A DNA stretch of 14,104 nucleotides from JBHHXG01 sp046756985 (GTDB taxonomy: Bacteria > Pseudomonadota > Zetaproteobacteria > Mariprofundales > Mariprofundaceae): the NCBI GenBank assembly GCA_046756985.1, contig JBHHXG010000044.1, positions 1 to 14,104 on the forward strand, in the 5' to 3' direction. The translations under genes and the position numbers were made by a program. Below are positions 1 to 9,400 of this stretch, piece by piece. Each line of letters starts with the position of its first letter. Position 1 is the first letter of the stretch. Below the pieces are notes generated by a model. It was not told the DNA's origin. It ran no database searches and worked only from the letters and a program-made list of their open reading frames with translations.

Positions 1-329
1 ATAACAGTCGTGCCGTGCTTCATCGGGCCGGGTTCGCGAGTGACCTCACCGCCTGATGCCCTGATGCGATCACAGGTGGCATAAATGTCATCCACCCCGA
101 TGGCGACATGGCCGAAGCCGTTGCCAAGGTCATATGAATCGGTATCCCAGTTATGGGTCAGCTCAATAACCGCTGTTCTGTCCTCATCATCGTAGCCGAC
201 AAAGGCCAGTGTAAACTTGCCGCCGGGATAGTCTTTTTTTCTGAGCAGCTTCATGCCGAGCACTTCGGTGTAAAAGGCAATCGAGCGATCCAGATCGCCG
301 ACACGAATCATCGTATGCAGCAGACGCAT
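1..329 (-). CDS. gloA: Glyoxalase I (lactoylglutathione lyase), 3' end missing
   Basis: About 109 residues are readable before the left window edge cuts the gene. GloA is a cytosolic metalloenzyme that isomerises the hemithioacetal of methylglyoxal and glutathione to S-lactoylglutathione. The protein starts MRLLHTMIRVGDLDRSIAFY, the typical first beta-alpha unit of the vicinal-oxygen-chelate fold. Three of the four metal ligands of E. coli GloA sit at the same residue numbers: His5, Glu56 (in IELTHNWD) and His74 (in GFGHVAIGVDD). The fourth, near Glu122, lies beyond the edge. The ATG at 327-329 follows a GGAAAG ribosome-binding site by five bases. The gene starts 26 bases after the cyclase stop, so co-transcription is likely. 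A run of seven A on the coding strand (234-240) encodes RKK. The enzyme class is very secure; metal preference and length cannot be judged from this fragment. Confidence 0.93.
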   Translation of the reverse strand, partial: MRLLHTMIRVGDLDRSIAFYTEVLGMKLLRKKDYPGGKFTLAFVGYDDEDRTAVIELTHNWDTDSYDLGNGFGHVAIGVDDIYATCDRIRASGGEVTREPGPMKHGTTV

Positions 330-355
330 CTTAGCTTTCCGACGTTGAAACGGCC

Positions 356-1450
356 TCAGTCATGCCCGTTGTCCGCATAACCGAGCACTTCGTAACATTT
401 AACCGGCGTGGCGCGGTTTTTCACCTCAGCCTCGCCGCGCTTCTTCATTTCCACAACGCCTCGGCATTCACGGTACATCGCACCGCTGACAAGAATTTCA
501 TCCCCTGCTGTCATGCCTTCAAGCCTGGATGCAACATTCACCGTATCGCCAATGACCGTATAGTCCATGCGATCCTTGGAACCGATGCTGCCGGCAATGG
601 CCTCGCCTGTATTGATGCCAATGCCGACTTTGAATATGGGCTTGCCACGCGATTCCCTTTCATGCATCAGAGCCTGTGTCGCATCCTGCATTTCCATCGC
701 CGCGCGTATGGCATCAAGCGGCCCCTGCTCGGCAGTTGTCATCAGACCGAACACCGCCATCATTTCGTCACCGATAAACTTGTCCAGCACACCGTGATAC
801 TTGTGGATGATGTTCACCATGATATCAAAATACTCATTCAGCATCGCAACGACTTCTTCCGGGCTAGTTTCTTCTGACAGGCTTGTGAATGCACGGATGT
901 CCGCGAACAGAACGGTCACAACCCTGTATTCAGGATGCTGTAGTGCATTCTCCCCGGCCTGCGTAATGAGATCGACGAGCCTAGTGCCAATATATGGTTT
1001 CAGGCGCTCATGAACGGCTTCGATTTCGGTGATACGGCGCTGGTATTCCTTGTTGTTTTTTTTGGCATGTTTCAGCAGTTCAAAAGTCAGCTGATTATAT
1101 TGCTCTTTCTGCTCCTCGATTTCTTGCAACAGACGATTGAAATGACGGGTCAGTTCGGTAATCTCCTGGGTTGCGCCCTCATCAATGGGCAACTCCCTGA
1201 CGCCGACCGATTCAGAAGACAGATTTGTCAGCCGAACGAACTTGCCCAGCTTCTCTGCAAATAGATGAAGGATCCGGTAACCGCCAAGATGAAAGCCCAG
1301 CACGATTGCCGCCAGTAACAGAACGCTTTCGGTCATGCCGAAATTTTCCGCGTAAAAAATGTAAACAAACAGCAGATAGGGGATAATGCCCAACAGGCAT
1401 AGAACAATGTGAATCTGGTGTTTAAAGCTTTGTGGCTGCGTGCCTGTCAC
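356..1450 (-). CDS. Membrane-anchored class III adenylate/guanylate cyclase (2 TM-HAMP-coiled coil-CHD)
   Basis: A 364-residue protein expected to make cAMP, less likely cGMP, at the inner face of the cytoplasmic membrane. Two hydrophobic segments (about residues 12-33 and 41-62) are joined by a very short loop. A HAMP-like region follows (about 60-113, with PIDEG and EITELTRHFNRLLQEI), then a charged coiled coil (about 100-150), then the cyclase homology domain (about 175-358). The catalytic residues are visible: metal-binding Asp184 (LFADIRAFT) and Asp228 (FIGDEMMAVFG), purine-specifying Lys224 and Thr298 (DYTVIGD), and Asn305 and Arg309 (VNVASRLE) for the transition state. A Lys/Thr pair is typical of class IIIb adenylate cyclases, the group that includes cyanobacterial CyaC. 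The start is a GTG with a GGGGG stretch ten bases upstream; an in-frame CTG at 1486 is an alternative. It lies 81 bases after the cytochrome gene and 26 bases before gloA. The signal it senses is not evident. Confidence 0.9.
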   Translation of the reverse strand: MTGTQPQSFKHQIHIVLCLLGIIPYLLFVYIFYAENFGMTESVLLLAAIVLGFHLGGYRILHLFAEKLGKFVRLTNLSSESVGVRELPIDEGATQEITELTRHFNRLLQEIEEQKEQYNQLTFELLKHAKKNNKEYQRRITEIEAVHERLKPYIGTRLVDLITQAGENALQHPEYRVVTVLFADIRAFTSLSEETSPEEVVAMLNEYFDIMVNIIHKYHGVLDKFIGDEMMAVFGLMTTAEQGPLDAIRAAMEMQDATQALMHERESRGKPIFKVGIGINTGEAIAGSIGSKDRMDYTVIGDTVNVASRLEGMTAGDEILVSGAMYRECRGVVEMKKRGEAEVKNRATPVKCYEVLGYADNGHD

Positions 1451-1486
1451 TGGCTGCTGTCCCCCTGTCTGGCCCTGATCGGGCAG

Positions 1487-1500
1487 AGGAGATTACTCCT
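1487..1500 (-). promoter_or_regulatory. Small hairpin holding an AGGAG motif upstream of the cyclase gene
   Basis: On the coding strand AGGAG-TAAT-CTCCT forms a perfect five-pair stem with a four-base loop. The AGGAG half would be a good ribosome-binding site, but the matching ATG is absent: the nearest in-frame candidate is CTG at 1484-1486, and the annotated GTG is 36 bases further on. If the site is used, the hairpin would hide it. It may also be chance. Confidence 0.3.
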
Positions 1501-1531
1501 TACGCATACCTGTCCGCAACCGGCCAATATG

Positions 1532-2179
1532 TTAAATTGTTTTCAGATAGGCAATCACGTCGTCCCGATCCTGCTTTTTCGCCAATCCCTTGAAACTCAT
1601 TTTTGTTTTCGGCTTCACGGCTTTCGGGCTGGCCAGCCACGCATCCAACGCTTGTGCATCCCATTTGGCAAACGGTACGCCATCAATGGTTGGCCCACGC
1701 CCATACACACCCTTCAGACTGGGGCCTACTTTTTTCCTTTCCTTGTCAAAATAATGGCAGGCGCCGCACTTGCCTCTGGCGATCTTGGCGCCCTTCACCG
1801 GGTTTCCGCTTACAGTGGGAAGGTTATCAGGCATGTCTGCAGGCTCTGGTTTAGCAATGTGGGCCAACGTGGCGGGTGTTGCCGGCTTAAACGTTATCTG
1901 TGGCTGTTTTGCAACGCTATTGGTAGCTCTGGATGCTTGTTTGGAGACATTTTCCATGGCTTTCTGCTGTTTGGCAGTCACAGGAGCAGGTTCGGATTCG
2001 CTCGTTTCGGCTCCGGCAGCTTCCTTCCCTTCTTCCCGTGCAAGGATTGCTGTTTGCCTGGCTGTAACCTGATGACTGTCTGGGCCTGATGATGGAGCAT
2101 GTTGCGGCTCCGATTGCTGGCATGCCGCCATACTGGCCACAGCAAGGACACAAAAACAGAAACTGCCAAATCGAAGCAT
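1532..2179 (-). CDS. Lipoprotein-anchored monohaem cytochrome c (class I)
   Basis: A 215-residue exported electron carrier. The N-terminus has a hydrophobic signal ending in VASMAAC, a lipobox-like site that would place lipidated Cys20 at the mature end. A long low-complexity linker rich in Ala, Glu, Gln, Lys and Pro follows (about 21-125). The C-terminal cytochrome domain (about 126-215) has the haem attachment motif CGACH (Cys138, Cys141, His142), a GPSLKGVYGR block, and a distal KMSFKG block whose Met194 is the likely sixth iron ligand, as in cytochrome c/c2. The start was chosen at the ATG five bases after AGGAGG; the adjacent ATG at 2182 and one at 2200 are alternatives. It lies just downstream of the rpoC terminator, with only 36 bases from hairpin to start. 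Haem binding and membrane tethering are well supported; the redox partner is unknown. Confidence 0.88.
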   Translation of the reverse strand: MLRFGSFCFCVLAVASMAACQQSEPQHAPSSGPDSHQVTARQTAILAREEGKEAAGAETSESEPAPVTAKQQKAMENVSKQASRATNSVAKQPQITFKPATPATLAHIAKPEPADMPDNLPTVSGNPVKGAKIARGKCGACHYFDKERKKVGPSLKGVYGRGPTIDGVPFAKWDAQALDAWLASPKAVKPKTKMSFKGLAKKQDRDDVIAYLKTI

Positions 2180-2184
2180 CATCG

Positions 2185-2191
2185 CCTCCTC
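2185..2191 (-). promoter_or_regulatory. Ribosome-binding site of the cytochrome gene
   Basis: The coding strand reads GAGGAGG, then CGATG, then ATG. The spacing of five bases favours the second of two adjacent ATG codons (2177-2179). The ATG at 2200 lies upstream of this site and has only a weak CTTAAG before it, so it is unlikely to be the start. Confidence 0.7.
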
Positions 2192-2210
2192 TACACGCAT
2201 CTTAAGCTAC

Positions 2211-2241
2211 AAAAACAAAAGGCGCCCGAAGGCGCCTTTTG
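2211..2241 (-). terminator. Intrinsic terminator of the rpoBC operon
   Basis: Eleven perfectly paired bases (arms 2216-2226 and 2231-2241) enclose the loop that reads TTCG on the minus strand, a stable tetraloop. TTTTT follows on the minus strand (2211-2215). It lies 14 bases after the rpoC stop. The A-rich upstream arm and U-tail are the canonical layout. The symmetric AAAA/TTTT ends could give weak termination on the plus strand as well, but no plus-strand gene is visible. Confidence 0.93.
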
Positions 2242-2255
2242 AATCATCACGTCGG

Positions 2256-5200
2256 TTATGCCGCCTCGTCTGTTGCATCTACTTTGGCTTCTACAGCCTC
2301 ATCCGGCATGACCTCGGGCATCTCCTCGGCCACATCTGCCGCCATTCCGGCCGCGGCAGCTTCCACCTCTTCGGCGACCAGTTCCTCTTCCACTGCGGGC
2401 TTTGGAGCCAGACGCTTGGCAAGTCCCGTGCCTGCTGGCAGCAGGCGTCCGAGAATGACATTTTCCTTGAGGCCATTCAGCCAGTCCACCTTGCCTGCCA
2501 GTGCGGCTTCGGTAATCACACGTGTCGTCTCCTGGAAGGAGGCTGCAGAGATAAACGATTCCGTACTCAGTGAAGACTTGGTAATGCCCAGTAGAATCGG
2601 CTCGAACTGTGCCAGTGCCTTGCCTTCGGCTTCCAGCTGCCGGTTGGTAGCCAGCACCTGTTTACGTTCAACCTGCTCGCCAGCGATAAAGGACGATTCG
2701 CCCGGATCAATAATCTGCACCTTGCGCATCATCTGACGCACAATGGTTTCGATGTGCTTGTCATTGATCTTCACTCCCTGCAGGCGGTAAACCTCTTGTA
2801 CCTCATCAGTCAGATATTTGGCAAGCGCTTCAACACCCATGACGCGTAGAATATCCTGTGGTGCAGGCGAGCCTTCCATCAACCGCTCACCCCGGCGCAC
2901 ACGATCACCTTCCTGCACCGTGATGTGACTGCCCTTCGGAATCTGATACTCAATCGGGTCTGAACCGTCATCCGGTTCAACATACAGACGCCGTTTTCCA
3001 CGAATATCCTTGCCGAAACTGATAACGCCATCCTTGCCGGCAATGAATGCAAGACTCTTGGGCTTGCGCGCCTCAAAAAGCTCAACCACCCGTGGCAAGC
3101 CACCGGTAATATCCTTGGTCTTCGATGTCTCACGCGGAATACGCGCCAGTACGTCACCCGCCTTGACTTCTTCGCTATGGCCAACATTCAGAATGGCCCC
3201 CGGCGACAGGAAGTAACGGGCCGGCGCATTGGTACGCGGCAATACCATCGGGTCGGCATCCGGATGTTTCGGATCGATCAGTTGCATCTGCGGACGCAGA
3301 GCATCCTTGCGGGTCTCCGACTGCTGAATGACAACACGATTGGAAAGGCCAGTCACTTCATCGCTCTGTTCACGCATGGTGCGGCCTTCTTCCAGATCAA
3401 CATAGCGAATCATTCCGTCCAGTTCAGCAATCAGCGGCATGGTGTATGGATCCCACTCGGCCAGTACCTGCCCCGCCTTGATCTTCGCACCATCCTTGAA
3501 ACGCAAATGCGCGCCATAGGGGATGCGATGACGCTCCAGTTCCTTGCCCTGCTTATCTGTCACAACAACTTCGGCATGACGGTTGATAATGATTTGCGTG
3601 CCCTGGGTATCCTGCACCATAATGACGCTTTCGAGCTTGGCCGTACCGCTGAATCTGGGCTCGACATGCGCCTGTTCTGCCGACCTGGATGCCGTACCAC
3701 CAACATGGAAGGTGCGCATCGTCAGCTGGGTACCCGGCTCACCGATCGACTGCGCTGCGATGACTCCCACTGCCTCGCCGATACCGACCGGTGAGCCGTG
3801 CGCCAGATCGCGCCCGTAACATGCACCACAAACACCTTCTTCCGCTTCACAGGTCAGCACCGAACGGATGCGCACGGACTCAACCCCGGCCTCATCCAGC
3901 TTGGCAACCAGTTCCTCATTCATCATGGCACCGGCTGGAGCAATCTCCTCACCGGCAATCGGATCGCATGCCGCTTCGAGCAGGACACGCCCAAGCGCAC
4001 GTTCGGACAATGGCTCAATCACCTCGCCACCCTCAACCAGTGCGGAAACGGTAATACCGTCACTTGTGCCGCAATCCTGTTCACGCACGACGGCATCTTG
4101 TGCCACATCCACAAGACGACGGGTTAAATAGCCGGAATTGGCTGTTTTCAGTGCCGTATCCGCCAGACCCTTACGCGCGCCATGCGTGGAAATGAAGTAC
4201 TGCAGTACCGTCAGGCCTTCACGGAAATTGGCCGTGATCGGCGTTTCAATAATGGAGCCATCCGGCTTAGCCATCAGACCACGCATGCCCGCCAGCTGAC
4301 GAATCTGCTGCGCAGAACCACGCGCACCGGAATCAGCCATCATATAAACGGAATTGAAGGTCTTGGTAGTTTCCTTGCTCTTGCCGCCGGCGCTTGTCAG
4401 CTCCTCACTGGCCAGATTGTCCATCATCGCGCGCGCTACGCGCTCTGTGGTATGCGTCCACAGGTCAACAACCTTGTTGTAGCGCTCACCTGCTGTAATC
4501 AGGCCGTCAGCATACTGCTTCTGAACCTGAGCAACTTCTTTCTCGGCATTGCCAACAAGTTTTGCCTTTTCGTCAGGCACAACCACATCGCTAAGTGCAA
4601 ATGAGGCGCCGGAACGGGTCGCATAGGTATAACCCAGCACCTTGATACGGTCCGCCAACAGCACGGTGGCCTTGTTGCCCGCCACGCGGTAGCACTCCTC
4701 AATCAGCGTACCCACTTCTTTCTTGGTCAACTCGCGATTGATGCTTGAAAATGGCAATTCCTCCGGCAGCACTGTTGACAGGATCGTGCGCCCCATCGTT
4801 GTTTCTTCGCGCTTGCCACGAATACGGCAAGTGATGCGGCTGTGCAATTTTACGGCGCCGGCTTCAAATGCGCGCACAGCCTCAGCAGCCGAAGCAAAGC
4901 GCATTCCCTCGCCCGCCTCAAACGGTCTAGCGCGCGTCAGATAATAAAGCCCCAGTACAATATCCTGTGTCGGAACAATGACAGGCTTGCCGGTCGCCGG
5001 TGACAATATGTTGTTGCTAGCCATCATCAATGCGCGGACTTCGGTCTGCGCCTCAACGGAAAGCGGCACATGCACAGCCATCTGGTCACCATCAAAATCC
5101 GCATTGAAGGCGGTACACACCAGCGGATGCAACTGAATGGCCTTGCCTTCGATGAGAATTGGTTCGAAGGCCTGGATGCCGAGCCTGTGCAGCGTTGGCG

Positions 5201-6476
5201 CACGGTTCAGCATCACCGGGTGCTCGTGAATCACTTCAGCGAGGATATCCCACACTTCCGGAATACCCTGTTCAACCAGCTTCTTGGCTGCCTTGATGGT
5301 GGTTGCAAGGCCGCGCAGCTCCAGCTTGTTGTAAATAAACGGCTTGAATAGCTCCAGCGCCATCTGCTTGGGCAGACCACACTGGTGCAACTTTAGTTCA
5401 GGGCCGACAACAATGACTGAACGCCCGGAATAGTCCACGCGCTTACCCAGCAGATTCTGGCGGAAACGTCCCTGCTTGCCCTTGATAATGTCGGATAATG
5501 ATTTCAGTGGACGGCGATTGTTGCCGGTAATCGGCTTGGAGCGGCGCTCATTGTCGAACAACGCATCTACAGATTCCTGTAACATACGCTTTTCGTTACG
5601 GGTGATAATCTCTGGTGCATTCAACTCCAGCAAACGGCGCAAACGATTGTTGCGGTTGATAACACGACGGTAAAGATCATTCAGGTCGGAGGTGGCGAAA
5701 CGGCCGCCATCCAGCGGCACCAGCGGGCGAATCTCTGGTGGCAACACCGGGATCACTTCTAGAATCATCCACTCCGGACGTTTGCCGGACTCGAGCACGG
5801 CTTCAACCGTCTTCAGGCGCTTGGTCAGCTTGGTCAGCTTGGTAACTGCCTTGGTTGCAGCAATCTGTGCGCGCAGACTCTGCCGTTCTTCTTCCATATC
5901 CATGCTCTTGAGCATTTCACGCAAGGCCTCCGCACCCATGCCGGCACGGAATTCCTCGCCATATTCCTCGAATGCCTCCAGGTACTCTTCTTCGGTCAAT
6001 ATCTGGAATTGCTCCAGACTGGTCAGACCCGGGTCGAGTATGATGTAGGATTCAAAATAGAGTACGCGCTCCAGCTCTTTCAGCGTCTTGTCCAGCAACA
6101 GACCGATACGCGACGGCAGACTCTTCATGAACCAGATATGCGCGACGGGGGCGGCAAGGTCGATATGTCCCATGCGCTCACGGCGCACCTTGGACTGGAT
6201 CACTTCAACCGAACACTTCTCACAGACCACACCACGGTGCTTCAGGCGCTTGTACTTGCCGCACAGACATTCATAATCCTTGATCGGGCCGAAAATCTTG
6301 GCGCAGAACAGGCCGTCCCGCTCCGGTTTGAAGGTGCGATAGTTGATGGTCTCCGGCTTTTTGACCTCGCCATAGGACCACGAACGAATCTTTTCAGGAC
6401 TGGCCAGACCGACACGCAGACCATCGAAATCTTCGATGCTGCTGGGCTTCTGGAACATTTTAAACAGTTCTTGCAT
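2256..6476 (-). CDS. rpoC: DNA-directed RNA polymerase subunit beta'
   Basis: The 1406-residue catalytic subunit of RNA polymerase, nearly the length of E. coli RpoC (1407). The N-terminal zinc site uses Cys70, Cys72, Cys85 and Cys88. The active-site loop NADFDGD spans 458-464, with magnesium ligands Asp460, Asp462 and Asp464. The second zinc site uses Cys802, Cys876, Cys883 and Cys886. The bridge-helix/trigger-loop region includes GVIAAQSIGEPGTQLTMRTFH (about 904-924). The trigger-loop insertion seen in E. coli (SI3) is present, roughly 930-1115. The C-terminus ends in an acidic Ala/Glu-rich tail (about 1359-1406) unlike the E. coli tail. Translation starts three bases after the rpoB stop and its AAGGAG lies inside the end of rpoB, so the two are probably translationally coupled. 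Confidence 0.99.
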   Translation of the reverse strand: MQELFKMFQKPSSIEDFDGLRVGLASPEKIRSWSYGEVKKPETINYRTFKPERDGLFCAKIFGPIKDYECLCGKYKRLKHRGVVCEKCSVEVIQSKVRRERMGHIDLAAPVAHIWFMKSLPSRIGLLLDKTLKELERVLYFESYIILDPGLTSLEQFQILTEEEYLEAFEEYGEEFRAGMGAEALREMLKSMDMEEERQSLRAQIAATKAVTKLTKLTKRLKTVEAVLESGKRPEWMILEVIPVLPPEIRPLVPLDGGRFATSDLNDLYRRVINRNNRLRRLLELNAPEIITRNEKRMLQESVDALFDNERRSKPITGNNRRPLKSLSDIIKGKQGRFRQNLLGKRVDYSGRSVIVVGPELKLHQCGLPKQMALELFKPFIYNKLELRGLATTIKAAKKLVEQGIPEVWDILAEVIHEHPVMLNRAPTLHRLGIQAFEPILIEGKAIQLHPLVCTAFNADFDGDQMAVHVPLSVEAQTEVRALMMASNNILSPATGKPVIVPTQDIVLGLYYLTRARPFEAGEGMRFASAAEAVRAFEAGAVKLHSRITCRIRGKREETTMGRTILSTVLPEELPFSSINRELTKKEVGTLIEECYRVAGNKATVLLADRIKVLGYTYATRSGASFALSDVVVPDEKAKLVGNAEKEVAQVQKQYADGLITAGERYNKVVDLWTHTTERVARAMMDNLASEELTSAGGKSKETTKTFNSVYMMADSGARGSAQQIRQLAGMRGLMAKPDGSIIETPITANFREGLTVLQYFISTHGARKGLADTALKTANSGYLTRRLVDVAQDAVVREQDCGTSDGITVSALVEGGEVIEPLSERALGRVLLEAACDPIAGEEIAPAGAMMNEELVAKLDEAGVESVRIRSVLTCEAEEGVCGACYGRDLAHGSPVGIGEAVGVIAAQSIGEPGTQLTMRTFHVGGTASRSAEQAHVEPRFSGTAKLESVIMVQDTQGTQIIINRHAEVVVTDKQGKELERHRIPYGAHLRFKDGAKIKAGQVLAEWDPYTMPLIAELDGMIRYVDLEEGRTMREQSDEVTGLSNRVVIQQSETRKDALRPQMQLIDPKHPDADPMVLPRTNAPARYFLSPGAILNVGHSEEVKAGDVLARIPRETSKTKDITGGLPRVVELFEARKPKSLAFIAGKDGVISFGKDIRGKRRLYVEPDDGSDPIEYQIPKGSHITVQEGDRVRRGERLMEGSPAPQDILRVMGVEALAKYLTDEVQEVYRLQGVKINDKHIETIVRQMMRKVQIIDPGESSFIAGEQVERKQVLATNRQLEAEGKALAQFEPILLGITKSSLSTESFISAASFQETTRVITEAALAGKVDWLNGLKENVILGRLLPAGTGLAKRLAPKPAVEEELVAEEVEAAAAGMAADVAEEMPEVMPDEAVEAKVDATDEAA

Positions 6477-6479
6477 GCC

Positions 6480-9400
6480 TTATTCTCCTTCGGTCACGGG
6501 CGGTTTCTTGATCATATCGATATCAATGGCCAGGGCATTCAATTCCTTCGTCATGACATTGAAGGATTCCGGAATACCCGCATCAAATGACATGTCGCCA
6601 CGCACTATAGATTCATACATCTTGGTGCGTCCCTGCACGTCGTCCGATTTGACGGTCAGCATTTCCTGCAGTGTGTAGGCCGCGCCATAAGCCTCCAGTG
6701 CCCAGACCTCCATCTCACCAAAACGCTGGCCGCCGAATTGCGCCTTGCCACCTAGCGGCTGTTGTGTAACCAAGGAGTAAGGGCCTGTGGAACGTGCATG
6801 GATTTTCTCATCCACGAGATGATGCAGCTTCAGAATATACATCTGGCCGATGGTCACCGGACGGTCGAAGGCCTCACCGGTACGTCCATCATACAGCACG
6901 GCTTGCCCTGATTCCGGCAGCCCTGCCAGTTTCAGCATGCGCCGGATATGGTGTTCTTTGGCGCCATCGAATACCGGTGTGCCAATAGGAACGCCACTGG
7001 CCAGATTGCTGGCAAGCTCTGTTATTTCGTCTTTCTTCATACTGTTGATAATCGTTACAGCCTTCTCGTCTTCCTTGTAGATATCCTGCAGGAAGCCTCT
7101 GATATCATCCGGCTTGGCTTTGCTGCGCAGCATTTCCTCAATGCGCCGGCCTAGAGCGCTGGCGGCCCAACCCATATGAATTTCGAAGATCTGGCCAATA
7201 TTCATACGCGATGGCACACCCAGTGGATTCAGACAGATGCCTACTGGCGTTCCGTCTTCGGTGAATGGCATGTCCTCTTCCGGCACAATGACCGAAATCA
7301 CGCCCTTGTTGCCATGACGGCCGGCCATCTTGTCGCCCGGCTGCAGCTTGCGCTTGACGGCAACAAATACCTTGACGATCTTGAGAACCCCCGGTTTCAA
7401 CTCGGAGCCTTCGCGCACCTTGGCTACCTTTTCCTCAAAACGGGCTTCCAGCCTAGCCCGTTCCCTGTCCATGCTTTCGAGAATTTCCGCTACCCGGGCA
7501 TTCACCCTGTCATCCTGAACAGAGACGGCCGATAGATCACGCAGGCTCAATGCCTCCATATCCCCGGCTTTAATGACAGCGCCTTTCTTCAGCCCCTTGC
7601 ATTTCACGGCCTTATGCCCGCTTAACAGCCCCTGAAGACGCTCAACAACATTGGCCTCGAATATGCGCCTCTCTTCATCCTTGTCGGCATACAGTTGTTC
7701 GACTTCCATTTCCTCGATGGCCATGGCACGTTCGTCCTTTTCATCACCGCGGCGGGTGAAAACCTGCACATCGACAACAACCCCCTCTTCACCAGGTTTT
7801 ACACGCAGGCTTGTATCGCGGACATCAGACGCTTTTTCGCCAAAAATGGCACGCAACAGTTTTTCCTCGGGCGAAAGCTGAGTTTCACCCTTGGGTGTTA
7901 TTTTACCCACCAGGATATCACCCTGCTTCACCTCTGCGCCGACGTAGGCAATACCTGCATCATCCAGGTGCCGCAGTGCATCCTCGCCGACATTGGGAAT
8001 ATCACGCGTGATTTCCTCGGCTCCCAGCTTGGTATCGCGAGCCACGCCCTCAAACTCTTCAATATGGATGGATGTATACACATCATCCTTGACCAGCTTC
8101 TCGGAGATGACGATGGCATCCTCAAAGTTATAACCATGCCATGGCATAAGTGCGACCAGCACGTTGCGCCCTAGAGCAAGTTCGCCCATATCCGTCGAGG
8201 GGCCATCGGCAATAATCTCGCCCTTGGCAACAACGTGACCGACTTTGACCAGCGGACGCTGGTTAAAACATGTGTTCTGATTGGAGCGGCGATACTTGAA
8301 CAGCCGATAAATATCCACGCCCGGCTCACCTTCTACCTGCTCCTTTTCATTGACCCGGATTACGATACGGCTACCGTCCACGCGCTCGATCACGCCACCA
8401 CGGTGAGCAACCATGCTCACCCCTGAGTCGCGTGCCACAGAGGCCTCCATCCCGGTACCGACAAGCGGCTTCTCGGAACGCAGCAGGGGTACAGCCTGGC
8501 GCTGCATATTCGAGCCCATTAAGGCACGATTGGCATCATCATGCTCCAGGAATGGAATTAGCCCTGCGGAAACAGAAACCACCTGTGATGGCGACACATC
8601 CATGTAATCAATGTTGCCGGGTTCGGCCATAATGAATTCCCCGGCCTGGCGGCACTGGATCAGGTCGGCAGCAAACTTGCCTTTTCCATCTACTTTGGCA
8701 TTGGCCTGGGCAATGATGTTATTACCTTCCCGGATGGCCGACAGATACACTACTTCATCGGTCACCTTACCCTTGCTCACCTTGCGGTATGGCGTCTCGA
8801 TGAAGCCAAATTCATTGACCTTGGCATAGCATGACAACGAATTGATTAGGCCGATATTCGGGCCTTCCGGTGTTTCGATCGGGCACAGGCGTCCATAATG
8901 AGTCGGATGCACATCACGTACCTCAAAACCGGCACGTTCGCGTGACAGGCCGCCCGGGCCAAGCGCCGACAGACGGCGCTTGTGCGTAATTTCGGAAAGT
9001 GGATTGGTCTGATCCATAAATTGCGACAGCTGGGAAGAGCCAAAAAACTCCCGCACTGAAGCAATCAGCGGTTTTGCGTTCACCACATCCGAGGGCACCA
9101 TTTCGGTCAGATCGCCGGAGCTCAGCCGCTCGCGGATTGCCCGCTCCATACGCACCAGACCGATACGAATCTGATTTTCCAGCAACTCGCCCACAGAGCG
9201 CAGCCGGCGATTGCCCAGATGATCGATATCATCCACTTCGCCAATACCATCGCGCAATTCGAGCAGGGTATTCAAGGTCAGCAGAATGTCTTCGACGCGT
9301 AATGTACCCTGTTCCAGCGTCACCTCATCATTACTGATGCCCAACCGACTATTGAGTTTCATGCGCCCAACCTTGGACAGATCATAGCGGGAAGCATCAA

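Noticed and set aside
234..240. Run of seven A (coding strand) in gloA as a programmed frameshift site
   Set aside because: The frame continues correctly into conserved GloA residues on both sides, so no shift is needed. It is only a possible sequencing-error hotspot.
5820..5846. Near-perfect tandem repeat of the 9-mer CTTGGTCAG (two full copies plus a partial third) in rpoC
   Set aside because: It encodes TKLTKLTK in a helical region of RpoC where E. coli also has Lys/Thr-rich sequence. It is in frame and most likely ordinary local duplication.
8960..9045. Possible rifampicin-resistance change in RpoB
   Set aside because: The main resistance positions (equivalents of Asp516, His526 and Ser531) carry the usual sensitive residues. 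The Asn518-to-Thr difference is more likely lineage variation.
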